Positions 11,071-21,589 of a DNA stretch of 64,000 nt are shown piece by piece. The stretch covers positions 144,672,419 to 144,736,418 of the forward strand of contig OZ020611.1 in assembly GCA_963971575.1 (NCBI GenBank), given 5' to 3'. Positions within the stretch are counted from its first letter, which is position 1; the number at the start of each line of letters is the position of its first letter. The stretch is from Liopterus haemorrhoidalis (Eukaryota; Arthropoda; Insecta; Coleoptera; Dytiscidae). The notes under the pieces are model-generated. The model had not been told where the DNA came from. It saw only the letters and a list, made by a program, of their open reading frames with translations, and made no database searches. The position numbers and the translations under genes were made by a program.

Positions 11071-11506
11071 ACCGACCGCCAACATACGTATATAAGGGAG
11101 ATATTGTGATCATACCGATTTTGACATTTCGAGATTTCGATGGATCTCTACGAATTGAGGTCCCTACATAACGTTTTGACTATTTTTAGCATGATGTCTG
11201 TCTGTCTGTCTGTTGATCTATCGGTCTGTCTGTAGGCTATGGCTAAAAGGATTTTTATGAAACTTATTTAAGCTTTTGACATCAATGGCACGAGTTGATC
11301 AACTTTTGGTAAAAATCGGTTAAGTAAAAATGGGAGTTTACCCGTGTCGGTTTTAAGATTTTTGCAAATATTTCACAACAAAGAAATATTTCGAAAAAAA
11401 TGATTTAACAAAAGTTGCTATAAAAATAATAACTAACAACTTTTATTTGAGAGAGTTTTTGATAAAGCAGCATAAATGAAACAAGTATTTTGTGATGGCG
11501 GTCGGT
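11071..11506. mobile_element. Small TIR element, 436 bp
   Basis: Ends ACCGACCGCCA and TGGCGGTCGGT are perfect inverted repeats. The interior contains ATATAAGGGAGATATTGTGATC near the left end, a (TGTC)n tract at about 11199-11215, and no frame. Another element of almost equal length and similar start (ATATAAGGGGCAAGTATTGTAATC) lies at 15954-16382, suggesting a family. The target duplication is not clear. Confidence 0.6.
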
Positions 11507-12012
11507 CCTGTGGTGGCCACAGCTGATTTAAAAAAAATATTATTATCAATTTTTCCCTGTAATTATTAAATATGGATAACCTAAGCTGCTGTTTAACATG
11601 AGCAGTAGCTCCATATTAATTTCTATTTCTGCAATCTGTGACGAAGATGGCTTAAATATTCGCTATCCTTTATAATTGTTTTAAAGATGTTTATGTTTTA
11701 TTTATATTTTAATCAGTTTATTTCGTTTGTCTAACTAAACATTTACTTGAAAATTTATTATAAAAATAAGGTATATGACTTAACACTAAACGACACCACT
11801 GTTCTAATATTTTACCGAGAGTGTCTTTTAATTTGTTGATTACTTTTACCCCGTCGAATAACGGACTTTTCTACTAGTAATAAATAATTTATATATTATT
11901 TATTATAATATATATATATTTTTTTTCAGCTCCTTGGCTATTAGTGTCTGATATTACTATGGTTACATGATTGATACATAATTAGTTTATTGATACATTA
12001 TTAATTTTAAAC
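11507..12012. other. Non-coding interval
   Basis: AT-rich, with a (TA)n-like tract at about 11885-11921. It may include the 3' untranslated end of the LINE fragment that follows on the minus strand. Confidence 0.4.
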
Positions 12013-12267
12013 TTATATTAGATGACGAATATTGGTTGCCTGTAAGAAGTTGAGTACTTTATTAGTCATTGTTGAGTCTAGTCTTAAATTGTCATTAAGG
12101 TCTTGTTGTAAATTGTAGTTTGTACGTAAGTTAGTGTAGAGTTGGCAGTTAATTAGTATGTGGTTAACGGTGAGTTGTTCGTTGCATGTCTCACATAGTT
12201 TGTTGTCTTGTCTTGCCATGAGGTGTTCGTGTGTGTGTCTGGTGTGTCTGATTCTGAGTCTTGTCAT
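12013..12267 (-). pseudogene. LINE polyprotein C-terminal fragment
   Basis: The minus-strand peptide has TRLRIRHTRHTHEHLMA followed by C-x2-C and H-x4-C (LCETCNEQLTVNHILINCQLY). This is the zinc-knuckle-like motif at the end of many insect non-LTR retrotransposon pol proteins. The rest of pol is missing, as expected of a 5'-truncated LINE insertion. Confidence 0.75.
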
Positions 12268-12418
12268 AGTAATAAATAATAAGTAAAGTATATCGTCTTA
12301 TAATCATCATCTGAGACGATGAGTCAATATTTTTTGTTTATACATTAACGGTGTTAAATTTACATTTTGTACGATCAGTAATAAATACAGTGTTACTTAT
12401 TACTACGAGGAAACTATA

Positions 12419-12537
12419 CTAGCGTCGGCGAATCAGTGCAGTTACGTCACACGACGTAACAAACAATTGCATTGTTCCAAACAATACATTCGTTTGTTAC
12501 GTATTGTGTCGTAACTGCACTGATTCGCCGACGCTAG
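12419..12537. mobile_element. 119-bp MITE with about 47-bp TIRs
   Basis: CTAGCGTCGGCGAATCAGTGCAGTTACG and its complement at the right end flank a short centre. TA (or TATA) lies on both sides (12417-12418, 12538-12539). Nearly the whole element folds into one hairpin. The TA target and size fit a Tc1/mariner-type MITE. Confidence 0.85.
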
Positions 12538-13000
12538 TATATTACAATTAATGTTAAATTTTTTGTACCTATTTGATAGATTTTTTTCATCCTATAACTG
12601 GACAGAGGCGTCGCTAGCAGTGTTGTCACCCGGTGCGGTAATTAAGATATCTTAAAAATATATATAGTATTTAGTTTAAATGTAGATAAAAAAAAAAAAA
12701 ATTAAAAACACTAGGTAAGATTCAGTAACATTAGTGAAACATACCTAGTAGTTTGCATTTAATTTTTATTCAAGATGTTTCACCTGGAAATAACGGAAAA
12801 CTCCATCCAATCTTTGTACGTAGTTGTCTGTTTCTCATATATAATTTTAGCATTATTATACTATTTTCGTAAAAAAAAATCAGAACTTGAAAATAAATAT
12901 CGGTCTGGGAAAAAGTTCGTGACTTTTTTTTTATAGTAAAATTCAACTGGTTTTGTTATAGTGTGAAAATGAATTTATTTAAACCAAATATGCTCCATTA

Positions 13001-14222
13001 TTATCGATAACGTTTCGCCATTTTTCGGGTAGAGCTATGATGCCATCGGTGAAAAACTTCTGTGGTTTCTGGTTGAAAAACTGAATCGTGTTTTTCACAG
13101 GATTCTTTTGAAACCAGCTTAATTCCATTGAGAGAATTCTGCAGAGATCGGAATAGGTGATACTCAGAGGGTGCTATGTCTGGACTATACGGTGGATGAA
13201 ATAAAATTTCCCAACCAAGCTTTCGCAATTTTTGACGGGTCATCAAAGAAGTGTGTGATCTTGCGTTAGCATGATTAAAGACAACAACTTTCCTATTATT
13301 CAATTAAGGCCGTTCTCTTTCCATTGCCTGGCGTAATCTCTCTAGTTGTCCACAGTAGAGTTGAGAATCAATCGTTTGACCAATTGGAAGTAGCTCATGG
13401 TGAACGATTCCCTTCCAGTTGACGGGTCATCAAAGAAGTGTGTGATCTTGCGTTATCATGATTAAAGAAAACACCTTTCCTATTATTCAATTCGGGCCGT
13501 TCTCTTTCAATTGCCTGGCGTAATCTCTCTAGTTGTCCACAGTAGAGTTGAGAAACAATCATCAGACCAATTGGAAGTAGTTCATGGTGGACGATTCCCT
13601 TCCAGTCCCACCACACACACAGCATCACCTTGTTCGGCGTCAATCCTCGCTTCGCGAACGCTTGTGACGGCTCACAATCCCTTGTCCACGATCTTTTACG
13701 CTTCCGATTCTCGTACGTGATACATTTTTCATCACCGGTTATTACACGTTTCAGAAATGGTTCGATTTCATTGCGTTTCAGCAGCGCATCGGAGATGTTA
13801 ATTCGGTCTATCATGTTTTTCGTGCTCAACTCATGAGGAACCCATATATCGAGCTTCTTTTTGTAGCCAGCTTTCCGTAAATGGTTCAAAACAGTTTTGT
13901 GGTCAATGCCTAGCTCCGTACCAATATCGACACTGCTGATATGCCTATCTTGATGGACTTTTTCAAGAATTTCATCAGCTTTTTCACTGATTGGACGACC
14001 AGAGCGTGCGTCATCTTTCACATTAAAATTACCAGAACGAAAGCGAGCGAACCATTTCCACGCAGCAGATTTTGATAAAGTACCTTCACCGTACACAACA
14101 CAATTTTTTTCACAAGCCTGCGCAGCGTTCTTCCCTTTGTCGTAATAATATTGCAAAATATAGCGCAATTTATCAATACTTTTCTCCATTTTCAAACGCA
14201 AACAACTTTCCAACCACTGCAC
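13001..14222 (-). pseudogene. mariner transposase, broken by internal duplication
   Basis: The longer frame (14222-13395, 275 codons) contains the mariner N-terminal domain (YILQYYYDKGKNAAQACEK, then WFARFRSGNFNVKDD and RSGRPISEKAD). Then come VITGDEKCITYENRKRKR, the WWDWKG segment and FFNHDNARSH, so the first two catalytic aspartates are present. It then runs into the duplicated segment and ends early. The remaining C-terminal part is read in another frame (13303-13001) with HPPYSPDIAPSEYHLF. There the third catalytic residue is E instead of D, and the repeated second motif reads HANARSH. The protein is inactive. Confidence 0.9.
13232..13605. repeat. 187-bp tandem duplication inside mariner
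   Basis: Positions 13232-13418 and 13419-13605 are copies, each running from TTGACGGGTCATCAAAG to CCCTTCCAG. Since 187 is not a multiple of three it shifts the reading frame. The copies differ at about ten percent of sites. Confidence 0.9.
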
Positions 14223-14451
14223 AAATTTTGATGTTTAGACACTCAAAGTAACGCTCGAACTGTCACCTTTCCAACGAGCGCTTAGTGGTGTCGCTGCGAT
14301 CTGTGTTTCCTGAGTTATTTGCAATTGGCGCCGTCTATCGGCCAAAACGCCACGAACTTTTTCCTAGACCTGATATATAATCAAGTTATAGAGAACACGA
14401 TTATTCTCGCGACGTGTGAGCAAGTTGAGAAATAAATTGAAGATAAATAAC

Positions 14452-14972
14452 TAAAGTTTACCCAAAGAATCGAATTGAAATATTGACATTTTCCGGAACT
14501 AACCGGAATTCCTTACTCTTGAGCTATCTGTTGCTGGGAACGTAATAAAAAAATAAAATAAAATAAAATAAAATAATAAAAATATATTTCACTTTCAAGT
14601 AGTACCTACTTGACAGAACAATTTGAAAGTGAAATATTTTGAATTATTTATATTTTTTATGCTCAAAGCTAAAGATTGCTCAAGAGTATGGATGCGAAAC
14701 TGAAACTGTCAAAATGGAAGGCACTTTGAACACTTGTTAGTAAAAATAATTTACATTAAGTCGTTATATAGAATAAATGTTTTCGTAAACTGAGTAAAAG
14801 ATATTAAAAGTTGTTTAAGTAAAAGTTGTTTCTTTTCAAAAGTTCTATCCAAACATACCCATTACGACATATGTTCCCATTTAAAAATTCAAAGTTGTCC
14901 TTGATATCCTGTACTTTCGGTTTGTTCCGGGAAATGTCAGTACTATCATTTGATTCTTTGGGTAAACTTTGG
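14452..14972. repeat. Inverted repeat pair, possible small transposon
   Basis: TAAAGTTTACCCAAAGAATC near 14453 is inverted near 14953, and similarity extends about 45 bp inward (to CCGGAAC). The interior has a TAAAA tract (about 14548-14577) and a smaller hairpin (ATTTCACTTTCAA/TTGAAAGTGAAAT, about 14587-14638). No frame is present. Confidence 0.4.
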
Positions 14973-15953
14973 CCATCAATTTTATTTTTCCCACTTTGCT
15001 CATATCTCATTTTTTCGAGAAAAATCGTATTCCCCTATCTTGATACACCTATTGTGTAATCTTGATTCCCCTATCTATATACACATATTGGATTGCAACA
15101 CATTCATGAAAACAAAAATTTTTTCTAATTTTTTCTTGTTTTTATTTTATTTTATTTTTTTTTTTATATAAAAACTATTGAGTTTCGAATCTGCTAAAAG
15201 TAAACCGCCAACGATCTAGAACAGTATCGGGATGCTATGTCACTCCATCAAAAGATCCATATTAGACCGGTCATTAACGGTCAATAATTAAAAGGCTTGG
15301 AAATATTATTTATACCATATGAAGACATCTGTTTTTAATGAAATGTCGTACCACTGATAAAATATTATTTCAATATCTATGCTAGTTTAGGAAAAAAGAG
15401 CCATGATCATATATATTTCAGCATTTTTGATCATATTATTGCATTATTATTTTTGCATAATTTTTGCATATTATTTTATTCATATATAGTTTGTTTGATC
15501 ATATTATTGCATTTACTGTTCTAGGAATTTACTACTTTATTTTTTTAACAAGTGTATTTTGATATGTCTGATAAGTGTCAAAGTGACCGACAAAGCAGAT
15601 ACACAAATGGTTAATTTCCACAAATTAATAATTATTCCTATTATTAATTTTGAACCAATATAGCTGCATCTACCTACCTACTCCCTAGCGTCTGAATAAA
15701 CGTAATTTAGAATCTGCAGGGTCGATTTCGGGATGGGGTTTTACGGGCTTGAGCCCTCAAATACTTAAAAAGAAACATGGTTTTATGGGACACATTTTTG
15801 TTGAAATTGAACATGAGCTACCCTAAGATAAAATGTTGTGTATCAGCCCCCCCCCCAAATTCTGGATGAGCGCCTGCACAGTATACATTATTTTTGAAGA
15901 AATTAAGCTAAACAAGTTATACATACGCCAACCTAACATTTTTACTTGCCCGA
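14973..15953. other. AT-rich interval without gene
   Basis: Short T-rich and TATTATTTTTGCATA repeats (15420-15510) but no recognised gene or element boundary. A C-run at 15847-15856 precedes CAAATTCTGGATGAGCGCCTGCACAG, a degenerate repeat end. Confidence 0.4.
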
Positions 15954-16382
15954 ACTTAATATATAAGGGGCAAGTATTGTAATCGCGAAAATTGTCGATG
16001 TCGAGATTTTGACTGATGACCACGTTTCATGGTCCAGGGAATCCAAAAAACCTATTTTCGAAGTGCCGTCCGTATGTGTGTGTGTCTGTGTGTGTGTATA
16101 CACGATAACTCAAAAACGGTTTAACTTAAAGAGTTCGTTCTAGTACTAAAAAATTCTCCTAATAATTGGGAAGAACCCTATTGTTTTTAATTAAAATCCG
16201 AAACCGGAAACGGAAGTTATTAAACTTTAAAATTTTAAAAAATTCGTAACTAGTAAACCAAGCCTTGGACAAAAATTTGTATAGCACATAATTTGATGTA
16301 TTTTTTAAGATTTACATAAATCTTCATTTAATTTTTTTTTATGTATTTTTTTTTATTATTATTTTTTTATAGGAAGGCAAGT
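15954..16382. mobile_element. Small TIR element, 429 bp
   Basis: Short inverted ends ACTTGCC and GGCAAGT, with internal ATATAAGGGGCAAGTATTGTAATCGCGAAAATTGTCGATGTCGAGATTTTG. This resembles the start of the element at 11071. A (GT)n tract lies at about 16075-16098. Non-coding. Confidence 0.45.
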
Positions 16383-16539
16383 CTAGCGGAGGTCTCCCTT
16401 CGCCACTGGTTTGCATTGTGTACGAATTACTCTTTTGTAATTTTCACCTGCACAATGGCGTATCTTTGAATTGGGAATATATTTTCTCCACGACCACTAT
16501 AGAATTTACCAATTCTAAAACCAATTTTGACTACAGAAA

Positions 16540-17050
16540 GTTAATATTCTAACACAAGAGTTGGAATGTTATTCTAAAGCACTTATCTTCTGATGCATTT
16601 CGCGTGTATTTCATTCCAACACTTGTTATGGAATAACTATTCCATACTTGTTGTCTTTTGTTTTTGTAGGGTTACATTAAGATATATGCAAAGTTTACAT
16701 TAAATAAATGCAACATAACTTCTTAACCTAAAATAGTGGCCGATGTGCGGTAAATTAAATTAAAATTAAACAAATAATAAATAAATAAATAGATTAATTA
16801 ATTGATTAATTTGTTATGTAATATAATAATTATGTAATAATTATTTGTTAAGATAAAATGTTTGTTAAACTAATTATTTGTTATAATTTTCTTTCTTTCT
16901 GGTGGTCGTGGAGAATGTAGGGTCTGTGACTCGGTTGGAAGAGAAAATTCGATGCTCGTGGTTCCTCATGGTCGCCTGCAGCTCGCGCTCGGAATGTTCC
17001 AGTCGCATCGAATTTTCTCATTCCAACCTTGTTACAGAATATACTATTAC
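16540..17050. repeat. Two related hairpin repeats
   Basis: ACAAGAGTTGGAATG (near 16556) pairs with CATTCCAACACTTGT (near 16612). GGTTGGAAGAGAAAATTCGATGC (near 16932) pairs with GCATCGAATTTTCTCATTCCAACC (near 17003). Both right arms continue with similar sequence (CTTGTTA..GAATA.ACTATT), so they are diverged copies of one family. Confidence 0.5.
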
Positions 17051-17900
17051 TAAATGATCCAAGCAAACCAAATAAATTTCGATACAGTAATTATAAGTCC
17101 CGATTTTTTCGGGATAATCTCGAATTTTCACCCTTTGTTCCGATTTTTTTCGCAGACAACTTTTTTCCCGAATTTAATGATTTTGCCCCGATTTGTCTCA
17201 AATTTAAAAAAATAATTAAATGAAACTTGTGTAAATAATAATATTTGCTAATATTATTTTCGATAATGACTGCCTTTACTTACTTTAACTATATTGCAAC
17301 TCGTAAATTGTATGTATCAACAAAATAATACAAACAAAGCGACGCGATATTAAGATTTTTATAAAATGCTTCAAAGCAGACCGAATAAAACCATAGTTCG
17401 GAAAAATATAAATGGTTTTTTACTTAGACTAATTAAAAACTAATAATAATAATAAGAATAATATTTAATATACGTGCATAAATTATAACACAAATATAAA
17501 ATATAACAAATATAAATTATAAACATCTGTTTTAAGAAATGTTTATTTATGATACATAAATTGTATTTTTACAAGTATGTTTGAATTATTTTTTATTTTA
17601 ATATTTTATTTGATCTCCTGTCCCAACTTTTTTTGAAAAATATGGCTAAATTACTTATGAACAGGGGTTTCTCACTAGCTCCACTGTGCATAAACTTTAT
17701 TTGAATAAAATGATAGCGGAGAAGTGAATTTTCGTGACCCACTAAGAAGTTTCCATGGCCTCCTCATATTCTGTTTTATATTAGTGCCGCCAAGAAATAT
17801 GGCGTGGCCCATTTGAGAACAATATGGACCCCGTTGAGACCTCTAGTCTAGGTGACAACCCTAATCTTGAGCTATATAATTTTGTCCTGTTAGAATTGGA
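17051..17900. other. AT-rich interval without gene
   Basis: No reading frame or element boundary is supported. Confidence 0.4.
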
Positions 17901-17904
17901 CCAT

Positions 17905-18310
17905 TCCGGAACCGGAACCGGTTCAAAAAAAAAAAAGAATCCGTTCCGGATTTACCTGGTTTAGAGTATTCGATCCTAGAATCGGATATTTAAAACCGGG
18001 TAACCGGAACATGGTATTCGAAACTGGGTATTTAGAACTGGGTATTGGGAACCGGGTATCTTGAACTGCGTATCCGGACCCGGGTATCCAGAATCGAGTA
18101 TTCAGGATCGGGTATAAAAAAGAATGGATCGAAACGATGAGCAAAACAACGAAAGACAATGGAATTGATGAGCAAAACAACGAAAGATTGGAGGAAACGA
18201 TGAGCAAAAAAGCAAAAAAAAAAGTATTCGGAATCTGGTATCCGGAGCCAGGTCTCAGAAACCGGACATCAGGAATTTGGTATCCAAAAACAGGTATCCG
18301 GAACTGGGTT
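17905..18310. repeat. Degenerate minisatellite (CCGGTATCC-type), with inner tandem repeat
   Basis: Imperfect 15-17-bp units of the form GAACCGGGTATCCG run from about 17905 to 18116 and again from 18224 to 18310. Between them is a different tandem motif, GATGAGCAAAACAACGAAAGA, at about 18134-18210. Frames crossing it are repeat artefacts. Confidence 0.8.
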
Positions 18311-19350
18311 ACCTAAAAATTACGATCAAGGGGTTTTACGAAAAAGGCGAAAACTGGAACTTGGTAATTGAAAAACTAATTTCGGTTCCCTGCAGTAATA
18401 TAAATCTATAAGAGGATGGTTCCATCAACATTATATGCACCAACTGTGCGCCTATGTACTGATGGTTTTTAGTTATCTGTGAAATGAGTAGATGGCGTGA
18501 GTAAATGTAAATATCTGCCAAGAGAATAATTACGGAAAATTCGTTAGTATGAAAACAGGATTAGTTTTTATTTTCCCAGAAGTTCTTTGACTCCAAATAA
18601 CAGTTAAATTGAAACGACGTACATCGGTTAACTGTAAAATTGTTAAATATTGATTAACACTCCTATACATGTTGTCTTTCATGTTGGTAAACATTGAAGA
18701 GGCAGTGCCTGGAAGTATTACAAAATTATATGGGCGGAACCTAAGATCAACATCGATTAATTCATACTTGCTTTTACTTACGAATGATAAAAATTACCAT
18801 CACAAATGTTTTATATTATATTTGTTTTAAGTCTTGGCCAAAAATTAAAACAGGTAGTGAATATGACAGCATTCTGTTATTGTTAGGGTTGCCACCATTT
18901 CATATTTCGAAATCCGGAGGTCTTATATTGGAGAAACTGTAGCCGAAAATACTAAATATTGAAAGTAAATACTTATTAAGAAAAAATTAAATTGTATAAA
19001 ATTAAAATATTTTATAACAATCATAAATTTATTTATTTAATGGATCACTATTCGTCATCTGAGAGTTACATTGTTTTATCTAACTTTTTGTAAATTTTGG
19101 GAATTCTACTTTAAAAGTTTGTAGCCTTACGAGCAGAGTACGCGATCTTTGCACTGGATAAGTTCAATTATGTTTAGTAAAGTTAATTGTAAAATAAATA
19201 ATCCTGTCTTATATTGGTTTTAAAACAGTAGACTTAAAATTGCTTCGTTGAAGAAGGATTCGATAAGCGGGGTACACACTAAAAAATACCCTTACTTGGG
19301 TCTTTAATAAGAGAGAAACAGAATGACGGACCTACAGGTGTATATTGGTT
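18311..19350. other. Interval without gene
   Basis: No coding evidence. TTAGGGTTGCCACCATTTCATATTTCGAAATCCGGAGG near 18885 resembles TTAGGGTTGCCACCTCTTCGGATCTGACCCGGAGG near 42241, so a dispersed repeat end is present. Confidence 0.4.
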
Positions 19351-19365
19351 GTTTAATAGGGTATC

Positions 19366-19563
19366 AGGACACTAACCCCCAGGACACTAACCCCCGGGCC
19401 ATTAACCCCTCATCAATAACCCCCGGGTCATTACCCCCCATATCAATAATCCCCCGTGCCATTAACCCCCTGGACAATAACCCTCGTGCCATTTACCCCC
19501 GGACATTAACCCCCCGTCAACAACCCCCGTGCCATTAACCCCCAGTACCAATAACCCCCGGGT
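19366..19563 (+). repeat. Left minisatellite arm of foldback element
   Basis: About thirteen units of 13-16 bp of the type (G/A)GxCCATTAACCCCC. Variant units (ACACTAACCCCC, TCAATAACCCCC) also occur in the right arm. Confidence 0.9.
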
Positions 19564-19926
19564 TTCTAATGATGTAAACTATTCAATAGTGTTATTATTC
19601 AGAGTTTATACAATAGTGTAAATAATAATGCAATGGTACAACATTTAGTAAGATAGTTAAGTTAGAGAAATATCATATTAGTAATCACGAAAACTAATAA
19701 TTGGTAAGAATTAGTGTAATTAAAAGTTAAGAATAACCAGTGGTCAACAAAAGTTGACAGACTTCTTCGTATCGAATATATGAAGTAAATAGTTCCCTTA
19801 AAAATAAATTTGTTAGTATTTATTTTAATATTATTTTATTTATATATTAAATTAATTTGTTTTATACTTACGTAACTTGATAGTTGAGAAAAGAAAATTC
19901 GATTTTTATACGGAGTGATTATTTAA

Positions 19927-20102
19927 TGGCGAGACGACGTCACTGGAAGTTTTAATAATTTGCCGTTTCATACACATCGTAGCAGGTGATTATGCGCACA
20001 TGCGCATAATCTTTTTTCTTCATAATCAAATTTTCTTCAAGGTTATTATAGTCATAGTATTCTGCTAGGAGGCACGTAAAATTCGGTGACGTCGTCTCGC
20101 CA
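19927..20102. mobile_element. 176-bp MITE with TTAA on both sides
   Basis: TGGCGAGACGACGTCAC and GTGACGTCGTCTCGCCA are perfect 17-bp TIRs, and TTAA lies directly outside both (19923-19926, 20103-20106). A TTAA target suggests the piggyBac superfamily. The centre holds a perfect hairpin GATTATGCGCA/TGCGCATAATC at about 19988-20011. It is nested in the foldback element and is therefore younger. Confidence 0.75.
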
Positions 20103-20414
20103 TTAAATGTACATTACACTGAAAAAATTTCATCAACCTGGAATTTTTAAAACTCAAATAATATCGAAAAAAATCCATCAACACGAAATTGTAAACCAAA
20201 ACATTATTAAAAATATTTAAATTCCATTTAAGGCTCAGAAAGAATACAATTTTCAATAAAAAATTCTCCATTGGGCCCCTATGAATTTTTGAAAATATTG
20301 ATAAGGGCGTATTATTACCTCACATTCACACAAAAAAAATTAATCAAAATCGTTAGAGCTATTTTTGAGAAAAATTAATTTTTGTAAGTGAACCTTTAAA
20401 ATATTAATCAATTG

Positions 20415-20582
20415 CCAGGGGGATAATGGCCCGGGGGTTATTGGTACGGGGGGTTAATGTCCGGGGGTAAATGGCACAGGGGGTTAATGGCACGGGGGTT
20501 ATTTACATGGGGGGTAATGTTCCGGGGGTTATTGACGGGGGGTTAATGTCCCGGGGATTAGTGTCCCGGGGGTTAGTGTCCT
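20415..20582 (-). repeat. Right minisatellite arm of foldback element
   Basis: About eleven units of GGGGGTTAATGGCAC type, the reverse complement of the left arm. Confidence 0.9.
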
Positions 20583-20873
20583 AGAACCGTTTAATAGATT
20601 TACAAAATAGTTCGTTATAGCGGAAGTTCGTTAACCGGGGTACGGACATAACAAGTATTCTCTCATGGAAGTGGCAATATTTTAACCATAAATACCAAAT
20701 TTCATCAGGATCTGATCAATATTTTTGTAACTACCCACAATTTGCTATCACTCGCTAAATACCCTTATAAATATGCTTTGACATTTATTATTGTTATAAA
20801 AGTACAGCGTTTCAACGAAGTTTCATCAAAAATATTGGTTTTAAAACAGTAAATTTACAAATAGTCCGGGAGC

Positions 20874-21370
20874 TCATGACATTTTTGGTCTCCGATTTCA
20901 TACAGCATGCCTTTTGGAGGAGAGATTATTTACCCTGTGACAACACAAAAGGGATGGTACTAAACCCCTGCACGCTTTCCGGTCATAGGGAAAATTGCAT
21001 TTCCACTTGCACAAAATTTTTGTGTTTTTCTCTGATTTAATATTGCTTGCCCTTTTGTCAAAAGAAAGTTATAACAAATTTAAAGTCTTTTAATTATAGG
21101 CATGCTGTATGAAAACGCGGAAAATCATATTTTTTTATTACAAGATCACATGACCGTTTGAGCCCTTTGGGACCCTCAGAATCGCATGCATATATTTAAA
21201 AGACTTTAAATTTGTTATAACTTTCATTTGACAAAAGGGCAAGCAATATTAAATCAGAGAAAAGCACAAAAATTTTGTGTTTAAGTGGAAATGCAAAAGG
21301 GTAAATATTCTCTCCTCCAAAAGGCATGCTGTATGAAATCGGAGACCAAAAATGTCTAGAGCTCCCGGTC
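20874..21370. mobile_element. Foldback element, complete palindromic copy
   Basis: The left arm starts (GTCC)GGGAGCTCATGACATTTTTGGTCTCCG and the right arm ends with its complement, CGGAGACCAAAAATG...GAGCTCCCGGTC. Arms of about 230 and 160 bp surround a loop near 21110-21200 holding AAGATCACATGACCGTTTGAGCCC. The right arm lacks about 60 bp present in the left arm and in the half copy at 5411-5712. Non-coding; no clear target duplication. Confidence 0.8.
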
Positions 21371-21412
21371 TAAAATATCTTTGTTAACAAGCATAACGTA
21401 GGCATAAAGTCG

Positions 21413-21585
21413 GCCTTGGTAGCGTAGAGGTAGCGCTCCTGCTTCACGAGCCAAAGGTCCCGGGTTCGAATCTCGGTCAGAGCATGGATGTTTGTGAGCC
21501 ACAATGTATGTCCGTACCAAATTAGTTTTGAAGATGGCAACAAAATAATAAAAGTTAGGGAACTCATAAAATTACAACAGAAGTG
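21413..21585 (+). mobile_element. tRNA-derived SINE
   Basis: The head carries pol III promoter boxes: A-box-like TAGCGTAGAGG at about 21421 and B-box GGGTTCGAATC at about 21462. It is followed by a non-tRNA body (GAGCATGGATGTTTGTGAGCCACAATG) to about 21585. The anticodon stem does not pair properly, so this is a SINE and not a tRNA gene. Confidence 0.6.
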
Positions 21586-21589
21586 ATAT

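Larger units (their letters stand above)
12900..14373 (-). mobile_element. mariner element, copy 1 (1474 bp)
   Basis: TIRs TCGGTCTGGGAAAAAGTTCGTG and the complement of CACGAACTTTTTCCTAGACCTGA are flanked by TA at 12898-12899 and 14374-14375. It is about 200 bp longer than copy 2 (54829-56097) because of an internal duplication at 13232-13605. Confidence 0.92.
19360..20588. mobile_element. Foldback-type element with inverted minisatellite ends
   Basis: The ends GGTATCAGGACACTAACCCCC and the complement of GGGGGTTAGTGTCCTAGAACC are inverted matches. Inward of each lies an array of about 15-bp units (consensus GTGCCATTAACCCCC), about 200 bp on the left and about 170 bp on the right, in opposite orientation. 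The whole 1229-bp unit is flanked by a perfect 9-bp direct repeat GTTTAATAG (19351-19359 and 20589-20597). Repeat-built inverted ends plus a 9-bp duplication match the general architecture of Foldback-type elements. No coding frame is present, so it is non-autonomous. A smaller TTAA-flanked MITE is nested inside. Confidence 0.8.

Noticed and set aside
14804..15010. 68-codon minus-strand frame with varied composition
   Set aside because: It overlaps an inverted repeat whose partner at 14452 is clearly non-coding, and the frame is not kept in the partner.
19366..19563. CRISPR-like or telomere-like array of CCCCC-containing repeats
   Set aside because: Units are contiguous without spacers, not a telomere motif, and mirrored at 20415-20582 as ends of a transposon.
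21413..21490. Apparent tRNA gene with good A and B boxes
   Set aside because: The anticodon stem does not pair and there is a long non-tRNA body; better explained as a SINE.
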